A stretch of 64,000 nucleotides of DNA from Chloroflexota bacterium (GTDB lineage Bacteria > Chloroflexota > UBA11872): NCBI GenBank assembly GCA_028873795.1, contig JAPPNP010000006.1, forward strand, positions 1 through 64,000, in the 5' to 3' direction. The translations under genes were made by a program, and so were the position numbers. Position 1 is the first letter of the stretch; every line of letters starts with the position of its first letter. Positions 56,576-64,000 of this stretch are shown one piece after another. Below the pieces are notes generated by a model, which saw nothing but the letters and a program-made list of their open reading frames with translations, did not search any database and had not been told where the DNA came from.

Positions 56576-57679
56576 ATGCCCGAACTCGTCCCCATCGATC
56601 ACGACCGCCTTCTGGAGACTTTCTTGCGCCTGGTGCGCATCGACAGCTATCACGGCAATGAGGACCGAATCGTGGAGGTCCTGGAGCCGATGCTCCACGC
56701 GGCGGGCCTGACGACCGAGGTCGACGCCCACGGCAACCTCATCGCCCGCTGGGACGCCCAGGACAGCGACGCCGAGCCGCTGATGCTGAACGCGCACATG
56801 GACACCGTGTGGCCCACGCCGGACATGGAACCCGTGGTCACGGACGAGGGGGTCGCGTCGGATGGATCCAGCGTTCTCGGGGCCGACGACAAGGCCGGCG
56901 TGGCGGCCATCGTGGAAGCCGTGCAGGCGGTGGCGGACGCGGGCTTGCCGCACGGGCCGATCGAGCTGGTCTTCACGGTCGGCGAGGACGTGGGCCACAT
57001 CGGCTCGCGCGCGTTCGACCCGGAATCCATCGAATCGCGCCGGGGCCTGGTGTTCGACGGCGACGGGCCGGTCGGCACGGTGGTGACGGAAGGGCCGTCG
57101 GCCCAGGCGTTCACCGCCGTGTTCCGCGGTAGAGCCGCGCACGCCGGCGTCGAGCCCGAAAACGGCGTCAGCGCCATCGCCATGGCGGCGCGGGCCATCG
57201 ATCGCATGAAGCTGGGGCGCATCACGCGCTACACCGTGGCCAACATCGGCACGATCAATGGCGGGCAAGCGGTAAACATCGTGCCGCCGGAGGTGACGCT
57301 GGTCGGCCAGGCGCGCAGTCTGCGCCCGAGGGTCCTCGAGCAGCAGATCGCGCACATGCGTGAGGTCATGGAGGAGGCGGCCAACGAGTTCGGCGGCACG
57401 GTGGAATACGAGGAAACCATGCGTATCGATGCGTTTGGCTTCAACCAACAGAATCCGGTCGTCCTGTGGGCCAACCGCGCGATTCGGGCGGCCGGACTCG
57501 AACCGTCGCCCGTCTTCACGGTCGGAGGCAGCGACGCGCACGAGTTCAATGCCAAGGGCATCTGGTCGGTCATGCTGGGGATGGGCTGCACCGGGGCGCA
57601 CACCGTGGAGGAGTTCGCGCCGCACGAGGCGCTGCGGCAAACGGCGCAGGTCGCCGCGCAGGCGATCGTCGTTGGATAG
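56576..57679 (+). CDS. M20 family metallopeptidase (tripeptidase-like), tandem copy 1
   Basis: LMLNAHMDTVWPT, GADDKAGVAAIVEAVQ, FTVGEDVGHIGSRAF, GGSDAHEFNAKGI. Confidence 0.92.
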   Translation: MPELVPIDHDRLLETFLRLVRIDSYHGNEDRIVEVLEPMLHAAGLTTEVDAHGNLIARWDAQDSDAEPLMLNAHMDTVWPTPDMEPVVTDEGVASDGSSVLGADDKAGVAAIVEAVQAVADAGLPHGPIELVFTVGEDVGHIGSRAFDPESIESRRGLVFDGDGPVGTVVTEGPSAQAFTAVFRGRAAHAGVEPENGVSAIAMAARAIDRMKLGRITRYTVANIGTINGGQAVNIVPPEVTLVGQARSLRPRVLEQQIAHMREVMEEAANEFGGTVEYEETMRIDAFGFNQQNPVVLWANRAIRAAGLEPSPVFTVGGSDAHEFNAKGIWSVMLGMGCTGAHTVEEFAPHEALRQTAQVAAQAIVVG

Positions 57680-57726
57680 CCGACGCCGAGGCCGAGCGCC
57701 CACCTGCCGGGCGCCGGAGCATCGCG

Positions 57727-58839
57727 ATGCCTGAGAGTCCCGGCCCGATTGCGCTCAACCGCGATCGCCTGCTCGAGAACTTCATCGACATGCTGTCGGT
57801 CGACAGCTACTACGGCGACGAAGAGCGCGTGGCGGCGATCATTCGACCGGCATTGGCGCCGCAGGGGATCCGGTTTCGCAATGACGCGTCGGGAAATCTG
57901 ATCGGGCGCTGGCCGGGTCGCGGGCGCCGCGACGGCCTGATCATGCTCAACGCGCACATGGACACCGTGCAGCCAACGCCGACCATGCGGCCCGTGGTGG
58001 ACGCCGACGGGGTGCGCTCCGACGGGTCGAGTGTGCTCGGGGCGGACGACAAGGCCGGGCTGGCCGCGATCATCGAGGCGATTCGCGCGGTTGACGAGGC
58101 CGGCCTGGAACACGCGCCGATCGAGCTCGTGATCACCGTGGGCGAGGAGTTGGGCCACATCGGGTCGAAGGCGTTCGACGCGGCGTCCATCGACGCTCGC
58201 ACCGCGTTCGTATTCGACGCCGGAGGGCCGGTGGGCACCGTGGTGCTGCGCGCGCCGGGGCAGATTCGCTGCACGGCCACGCTGCACGGGCGGGCGGCGC
58301 ACGCGGGGATCGAGCCGGAGCTGGGCCTCAGCGCCATCAGCCTGCTGGCGCGGGCGGTGGACCGGATGCCGCTGGGGCGCATCGACGACGAGACGACCGC
58401 CAACATCGGACGGATCGAGGGCGGGCAGCAGTCGAACATCGTGGCGCCCACGGCGCGCATCGAGGCCGAGGCGCGCAGTCTCAGCGAGGACCGGCTTGCG
58501 GCGCAGATCGACGCCATGCGAACATCGGTCGCCGACGCGGCGGCCGACCTGGGCGGCTCATTCGACTTCGAGGAGCACCGCTTCTACGTTGCCTACCAAT
58601 TGGACGAGAACGAGCCCGCCGTGCAGCTGGCCGACCGCGCCATCATCGCCGCGGGCCTGACGCCGCGGCACGTCAGCACCGGGGGCGGCAGCGACGCCCA
58701 CGAGTTCAACCTCTACGGCATCACCTCGGTATGCCTGGGGGTTGGCTACATCGACGTGCACACCACGGACGAATTCATGCCACACGACGCCCTACACGAC
58801 ATCACGCAGGTGGCGGCGCAGCTGATCACCCAGGCCTGA
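57727..58839 (+). CDS. M20 family metallopeptidase (tripeptidase-like), tandem copy 2
   Basis: IMLNAHMDTVQPT, GADDKAGLAAIIEAIR, ITVGEELGHIGSKAF, GGSDAHEFNLYGI. Confidence 0.92.
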   Translation: MPESPGPIALNRDRLLENFIDMLSVDSYYGDEERVAAIIRPALAPQGIRFRNDASGNLIGRWPGRGRRDGLIMLNAHMDTVQPTPTMRPVVDADGVRSDGSSVLGADDKAGLAAIIEAIRAVDEAGLEHAPIELVITVGEELGHIGSKAFDAASIDARTAFVFDAGGPVGTVVLRAPGQIRCTATLHGRAAHAGIEPELGLSAISLLARAVDRMPLGRIDDETTANIGRIEGGQQSNIVAPTARIEAEARSLSEDRLAAQIDAMRTSVADAAADLGGSFDFEEHRFYVAYQLDENEPAVQLADRAIIAAGLTPRHVSTGGGSDAHEFNLYGITSVCLGVGYIDVHTTDEFMPHDALHDITQVAAQLITQA

Positions 58840-58860
58840 GCCGCACCGCAGGCCCGACGG

Positions 58861-59607
58861 CTACTGCGGCATCGTCCCGTGGAGCATGGGGCGTCCGGTT
58901 GGGCCGCTCGGGGTTTCGTGCATCGGCTCTTCGGTGACCTCGAAGGCGTGGAACACGTGGACCGGGTAGTCGCTCACCACCAGCACCACCGCGCTACCCG
59001 AGTGATCGGTGCTGAAGTTGGCGCCGCTGACGCGATCGCCGCTCTCATCAACCATCCAGAAGTGATAGACGTGCTGGTCGCGCGGGGCGTGAAGGCCGTC
59101 CACCACGAGCATGACCTCGGAGCCCGCGTCGTCGAAGATCAGTTGCGCCCAGGCGTCGTCGGCCCCCGGCATGCCGTGCAGCGTGACGATGTGGGGTTGC
59201 TCCGCGTGGATGCCGACGAGCGCGGCGCTCTGGGCCGACAGCTCGTCCTGCATGTCGTCGACCGTCTGCTGGAGATCGCCGATTCGCAGCGTGAGCACGA
59301 TGACGGCCGCGACCGCCGCCGCGCCGACCGTGGACATGCCCGCGAATCCCAGCACCGGCCACGACGGCAATTGCAGGCGGCGCCTGGGCGGCTCGGCCAC
59401 CGCCATCACCCGATCACGAAGGCCCGGCGGCGGGGCTTGCGCGCCCGCGTCGAGCGCCAACGTCTCCAGCGCCTGGTGCACGGCCTCGGCCTCGCGGCGC
59501 AGCGCGGGATCGCGCGCCAGGACGGCCTCGAGCTCGCGGGCCTCGGCCTCGGTGAGGTCATCGAGCGCGTAGCCGCTGATGAGGTCGTTGATGTCAGGGG
59601 AGGCCAT
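58861..59607 (-). CDS. Anti-sigma factor (RskA-like C-terminal domain)
   Basis: N-terminal INDLISGYALDDLTEAEARELEAVLARDPALRREAEAV zinc-less anti-sigma region, one TM, YHFWMVDESGDRVSGANFSTD RskA-like C-terminus; adjacent to ECF sigma. Confidence 0.88.
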   Translation of the reverse strand: MASPDINDLISGYALDDLTEAEARELEAVLARDPALRREAEAVHQALETLALDAGAQAPPPGLRDRVMAVAEPPRRRLQLPSWPVLGFAGMSTVGAAAVAAVIVLTLRIGDLQQTVDDMQDELSAQSAALVGIHAEQPHIVTLHGMPGADDAWAQLIFDDAGSEVMLVVDGLHAPRDQHVYHFWMVDESGDRVSGANFSTDHSGSAVVLVVSDYPVHVFHAFEVTEEPMHETPSGPTGRPMLHGTMPQ

Positions 59608-59612
59608 GAGCG

Positions 59613-60197
59613 CTAGCCCAGCAGGTCCTGGTCGCCCAGGCGTTCGCGCAATTTGCGCAAGCCGGCGCGCGTGCGCGTCTTGACCGTGCCCAGGGGCACG
59701 TCCAGGCGCGTCGAGATTTCCGATTGGGTGTAGCCGAAATAGGCCAGCCAGAGCACATCCTGCTCGGACTGACTCAGGCCGCCGATCGCCTGGCGCAGCT
59801 TCTGCCGCCGCTCCGCGAGCCAGGCGTGCTCCCACGGGGCCGGCTCGCCGTCGGCCGGCTGCCGAGCATCGAGATCGACCTCGTAGGGATAAAGCTGGGG
59901 ACGGGCGCTGGCGGCGCGGATGGTGTCGGTGATGCGGTTGCGCGCGATGCGCAGCACCCAGGCGGCCAGCGTGCCGCGTGACTCGTCGAACTGATGACGG
60001 CGCGTCCAGACCTGCATGAACACGTCCTGGACCACGTCCTCGGCGACGGCATGGGGAAAAGCGCGCCGCGCCATGGACCAGACCGTTGGGCTGAGCAGGT
60101 CGTAGACCCCGCCCAGCGCGTCCGGCTCATTGCGCACGAGCCGACGCCCGAGCATCGCGTCGGGGCGTTCGGACGGTTCCGAGCGTTCGCTAGTCAT
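59613..60197 (-). CDS. ECF-type sigma-70 family RNA polymerase sigma factor (SigK-like)
   Basis: AEDVVQDVFMQVWTRRHQFDESRGTLAAWVLRIARNRITD, LSQSEQDVLWLAYFGYTQSEISTRLDVPLGTVKTRTRAGLRKLRERL. Confidence 0.93.
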   Translation of the reverse strand: MTSERSEPSERPDAMLGRRLVRNEPDALGGVYDLLSPTVWSMARRAFPHAVAEDVVQDVFMQVWTRRHQFDESRGTLAAWVLRIARNRITDTIRAASARPQLYPYEVDLDARQPADGEPAPWEHAWLAERRQKLRQAIGGLSQSEQDVLWLAYFGYTQSEISTRLDVPLGTVKTRTRAGLRKLRERLGDQDLLG

Positions 60198-60405
60198 GCG
60201 CGCTGGCGCAAGAGTGCCACGCCGGTCGACCGGACCCACAACGAGACCCCGCGGGACGGCAAGGCCCGGGAGCTCGGCGGCGAGCGCGGCGCCGGTCACG
60301 GGGCTGAAGCTCGCGGCGTCCGAGGCGCCCGGATTCGATTAGGACTCGACGGCATATGCGGCAGCGCGGCGGCGAGGCGCTGTATGTCAGGGGGTTCGTG
60401 GACTG

Positions 60406-61980
60406 CTACGAGGGCTTGGCCGCCGTGGATTTACCGCCGCGCGCCCGGAGCAGGGCGTACTCATAGCTGTCCTTCAGCGCCAGCCACGACGCCTCGATGA
60501 TGTTGGCCGAGCTGCCCACGGTGCCCCACTCGCCATCGCCGTCGGACGACTGGATGAGCACGCGCACCGCCGCGTCCGTGGCGGCGCTGGAGTTGAGAAT
60601 GCGGACCTTGTAGTCGGCCAGGTGCATTGCGCCAAGCTCGGGAAAGAAGCGCTCCAGCGCCTTGCGCGCGGCGCGGTCGAGCGCGCTGACGGGGCCGTTG
60701 CCCTCGGCGGCGGTGTGGAAGATCTCCTCGCCCACGCGGATCTTCACCATCGCCTCGGAGAGCATGTCGCGCCCGCCGCGCGTTTCCGCCAGGACGAGGA
60801 AATCCACAAAGGCGAACGGCGGCTCGTAGTCCCCGCCCAGTCGACGCAGCAGGAGCTCGAAGGAAGCTTCGGCGCCCTCGAACTGGAAGCCGCGCTCCTC
60901 GAGCGCCTTCAACTCGTCGACGACCTGCGCGGCGTCGGTGTCGGAGCCCAGCCCCAGCGCGTCGGCGCGGGCCACGACCGAGCTGCGACCGGCCAGCTCG
61001 GAAATCAGGATGCGGGAGTCGTTGCCGACCAGCAGCGGGTCGATGTGCTGATAGGCGTCGCTGTGCTTGCGCATGCCGCTGCCGTGATAGCCCGCCTTGT
61101 GCGCAAACGCGCTGTGCCCGGCGAACGGGGTTTGCGGATCGAGCGTCACGTTGGCGATCTCGGCGATATAGCGCGCCAGCGCCGCGGTCTGCTGCAGTTG
61201 CGCCGGCGCGACGCAGTCGTGGCCGAGCTTGAGCTGGAGCGTCGGGATCAGCGTGAGCAGGTTGGCGTTGCCGCAGCGCTCGCCGAGTCCGTTGGCCGTT
61301 CCCTGGACTTGCCGCGCGCCGGCGTCCACGCCGGCCAGGGCGTTGGCTTCAGCCAAGTCCAAATCGTCGTGGGTGTGGATGCCCAACGGCAACTCGGTCC
61401 AGGCGGCGGCCGCCAAGACGCCGTCCCTGATGCCGGAGGGCAGGGACCCGCCGTTGGTGTCGCAAAGCACCAGCCAATCGGCATCGGCCACGGCGCGCAC
61501 GCACTGCTCCACGTAGGCACGATCGTGGTTGAGGCCGTCGAAGTAGTGCTCGGCGTCGACGATGACCTCGCGGCCGGCGTCCTTGAGGAAAGCCACCGAG
61601 TCGCGAATCATCGCCAGGTTCTCGTCGGGCGAGGTCTCGAGCACTGTCTCGGCCTGAAAGCGCGAGAACTTGGCCACAATGGTCACCGTCGGCGTCTCAC
61701 AGGCCACAAGTGACTGCAAGTTGTCATCCGCCTCGGCCCGGATGCCCTTGTAGCGCGTCGCGCCGAACGCGGTGATGCGGGCGTGCTTCCATCTGCGCTC
61801 GGCGGCGCGGGTGAAGAACCCACGGTCCTTGGGGTTGGACCCCGGAAAGCCGCCTTCGATGTAGTGCACGCCGTAGGCGTCGAGGCGCTCGGCGATGCGG
61901 AGCTTGTCCTCGGCCGAAAACGAGATGCCTTCGGTCTGCGCGCCGTCGCGCAGCGTGGTGTCGTAGAGCGAGAGTTGCAT
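60406..61980 (-). CDS. cimA: Citramalate synthase
   Basis: LSLYDTTLRDGAQTEGISFSAEDKLRIAERLD, EGGFPGSNPKD, LCDTNGGSLP, GIHTHDDLDLAEANALAGVDAGARQVQGTANGLGERCGNANL, FAHKAGYHGSGM. Confidence 0.95.
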   Translation of the reverse strand: MQLSLYDTTLRDGAQTEGISFSAEDKLRIAERLDAYGVHYIEGGFPGSNPKDRGFFTRAAERRWKHARITAFGATRYKGIRAEADDNLQSLVACETPTVTIVAKFSRFQAETVLETSPDENLAMIRDSVAFLKDAGREVIVDAEHYFDGLNHDRAYVEQCVRAVADADWLVLCDTNGGSLPSGIRDGVLAAAAWTELPLGIHTHDDLDLAEANALAGVDAGARQVQGTANGLGERCGNANLLTLIPTLQLKLGHDCVAPAQLQQTAALARYIAEIANVTLDPQTPFAGHSAFAHKAGYHGSGMRKHSDAYQHIDPLLVGNDSRILISELAGRSSVVARADALGLGSDTDAAQVVDELKALEERGFQFEGAEASFELLLRRLGGDYEPPFAFVDFLVLAETRGGRDMLSEAMVKIRVGEEIFHTAAEGNGPVSALDRAARKALERFFPELGAMHLADYKVRILNSSAATDAAVRVLIQSSDGDGEWGTVGSSANIIEASWLALKDSYEYALLRARGGKSTAAKPS

Positions 61981-62221
61981 GCGGAAGTTCCTCGGCAGGG
62001 GAGAGGTTTCAGAATCCGATCAGGCGTGGGCCGTGGCCCACCGGCCGGCGGTTCGCCTAGCGAGCCGCCACGCGGACTACTGCCGCAATGTCAACCGCGC
62101 CCGTGAACATGGACTTCACGGGTCGCGGAGATTCCTTGCGTCGGGCAGTCATGGACTTGGGCCTGTCGCGGTCGGTGAGGCGGGCGCTGCCGCCGGGGGC
62201 ATTGTAAGGCGTCGCACGCCG

Positions 62222-62371
62222 TCCCCTCTCCCTAACCCTCTCCCCAGGGAGAGGGGACCGGACCGTCGCTGCGGGCCCGCGGGTGACAGCTAGACATTCT
62301 TGGTGGATTCGCTGCCAGCCCGGCAGCTAGTCCGGCTCCTTCTCCCCAGGGGAGAAGGGTGGGATGAGGGG
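62222..62371 (+). repeat. Two CCCCTCTCCC-family hairpin elements in the cimA-leuD intergenic region
   Basis: cccctctccctaaccctctccccagggagagggga and ccttctccccaggggagaagggtgggatgagggg. Confidence 0.65.
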
Positions 62372-62529
62372 ACGGAATCGCCGACGCGCATATTGTCGCC
62401 CTCACCCCTGGATCAAGTCCGGGGCAGGCTCTTCGTCCGAATGACGGAGGGTGTTGCCCGTCGGCCTGGATTCAGGCTTTGGCCGGAGTGACGGAGAAGG
62501 GACCGGACTGGCGGCGCGCCGGATGCCAA

Positions 62530-63144
62530 TCACGAGGACTCGCCGCCGAAGCCGGTGAGATATGGCAGGCGGGCGCTCGTGGCTCGGACCTCGTCGGTGT
62601 TTTCGAGAAGCTGGCCCAGCGCGTCCCAGCGACCTGTCAAGAAGCTCGCTTTGGCGCTGGCCGGTACGGCGGCGGGGTAGTCCCCGTGGTCCGTGACGAC
62701 CCGCTCGGCCTCCACGTCGACGGTGAGGTCGGTGTCCGGGGCCTCTTCCAGCAGCGCTTGCAGGGCATCGGCGTGCTCGGGAGTCGTGGTGAGGCATGGC
62801 AGGCCGATCGCCACGCAGTTGCCGAAGAAGATCTCGGCAAAGCTCTCGCCGACGATGGCCCGAATGCCGCGACGCAGCAACGCCTGCGGCGCGTGCTCGC
62901 GGCTGGAGCCGCAGCCGAAGTTCTTGTTCACGACCATCACGCCGGCGTCCGCGAACCGCGGATCGTCCAGCGGATGCGCGCCGTTGAGGGCGCGGCGGTC
63001 GTCCTCGAAGGCGTGCGGGCCGAGTCCCTCGAAAGTGATCTCCCGCAGATAGCGCGCGGGGATGATCCGGTCGGTGTCGATGTCGTTGCCCCGCACCGGA
63101 ACGCCGCGGCCCACGATGCGGTCGATGACTGCTCCTTCGCTCAT
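62530..63144 (-). CDS. leuD: 3-isopropylmalate dehydratase small subunit
   Basis: [76 protein letters not shown]. Confidence 0.95.
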   Translation of the reverse strand: MSEGAVIDRIVGRGVPVRGNDIDTDRIIPARYLREITFEGLGPHAFEDDRRALNGAHPLDDPRFADAGVMVVNKNFGCGSSREHAPQALLRRGIRAIVGESFAEIFFGNCVAIGLPCLTTTPEHADALQALLEEAPDTDLTVDVEAERVVTDHGDYPAAVPASAKASFLTGRWDALGQLLENTDEVRATSARLPYLTGFGGESS

Positions 63145-64000
63145 GACGCCACCATCTGCCGCACGTCGGCAACCTCGCCGGCGAGCGCCGCCGCGGCGAC
63201 CATGGCCGGACTCATCAGCAGCGTGCGGCCGGTGGGGCTGCCCTGGCGACCCTTGAAGTTGCGGTTGCTGGACGAGGCGCAGATTTGATCGCCCTGCAGC
63301 TTGTCCGGGTTCATGGCCAGGCACATGGAGCAGCCGGCTTCGCGCCACTCGAACCCCGCCTCCCGGAAGATCTCGTGCAGACCGGCGGCCTCGGCCTCGG
63401 CGCGAATGCGCTGCGAGCCGGGCACGACCAGGGCCTTGACGCCGTCGGCCACGCGCCCGCCGCGAGCCACGCGCGCGGCCTCGTGCAGGTCGCTGAGCCG
63501 GGCGTTGGTGCACGACCCGACGAACGCCACGTCGATGGGGATGCCGGCTATGGCGCGTCCCGGCTCGAGCGACATGTGCTCCAGCGCCTCCTCGGAGGCG
63601 GCGCGGTCGGGCCCGTCGAGCGCTTCGGGCGAGGGCACCACGTCGTCGACGCCGGTGACCTGGCCGGGATTGATCCCCCACGTGACCATGGGGGCAATGT
63701 CGGCGCCGTCCATGACCACCACGTCGTCGTAGCTGGCGCCGGGACCCGAGGCGAGCGAGCGCCACCACGCGGCCGCGCGCTGGAAGTCGTCGGCGGCCGG
63801 GGCGTACTCGCGGCCCTCGATATAGGCCTCGGTGGTGGCGTCGGGGTTGACGTAGCCAACCCGCGCCCCGCCCTCAATGGACATATTGCAGATCGTCATG
63901 CGCTCGTCCATGGACATGGCGTCGAGCACCGTCCCGCCGTACTCGTAGGCGTAGCCCACGCCGCCCTGCACGCCGAGGCTGCCGATGATGTGCAGGATCA
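63141..64000 (-). CDS. leuC: 3-isopropylmalate dehydratase large subunit (partial, runs off window end)
   Basis: [81 protein letters not shown]. Confidence 0.95.
   Translation of the reverse strand, partial: ILHIIGSLGVQGGVGYAYEYGGTVLDAMSMDERMTICNMSIEGGARVGYVNPDATTEAYIEGREYAPAADDFQRAAAWWRSLASGPGASYDDVVVMDGADIAPMVTWGINPGQVTGVDDVVPSPEALDGPDRAASEEALEHMSLEPGRAIAGIPIDVAFVGSCTNARLSDLHEAARVARGGRVADGVKALVVPGSQRIRAEAEAAGLHEIFREAGFEWREAGCSMCLAMNPDKLQGDQICASSSNRNFKGRQGSPTGRTLLMSPAMVAAAALAGEVADVRQMVAS

Overview
High-GC, gene-dense bacterial chromosomal window with about 55 supportable CDSs. I saw no rRNA, tRNA, CRISPR array, transposase or prophage module. The gene content (futalosine menaquinone genes; expanded Ldh/COG2055, PhyH and HpcH/HpaI families; LarA; CimA) would fit a Chloroflexota/SAR202-like or similar marine/host-associated lineage, but that placement is inference. 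Main content: organic-acid catabolism enzymes; a TetR-mqnE-mqnA-mqnC-mqnD menaquinone operon with a candidate operator; a GDP-mannose/GDP-deoxyhexose cluster (gmd, reductase, PMM/PGM, cupin, flippase) plus a separate guanylyltransferase-PMM fusion; groES with a divergent groEL-like gene; an approximately 1,900-aa FN3/SwmB/cadherin-like surface protein; an ABC-2 exporter; tandem M20 peptidases; an ECF sigma/anti-sigma pair; and cimA-leuD-leuC. Most interesting signals: (1) several families of short palindromic, apparently mobile non-autonomous intergenic elements, including an 83-bp TIR element present twice in opposite orientation with 5 mismatches and a composite hairpin element in three copies; (2) a groEL-like gene whose conserved N-terminus extends upstream of any canonical start codon, with a Shine-Dalgarno placed before an in-frame GTC; (3) a domain in the giant surface protein that looks like a degenerate HExxH metallopeptidase encoded by atypically AT-rich DNA; (4) four tandem paralogue pairs within 64 kb. 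All calls are by eye from translations; no database search was run.
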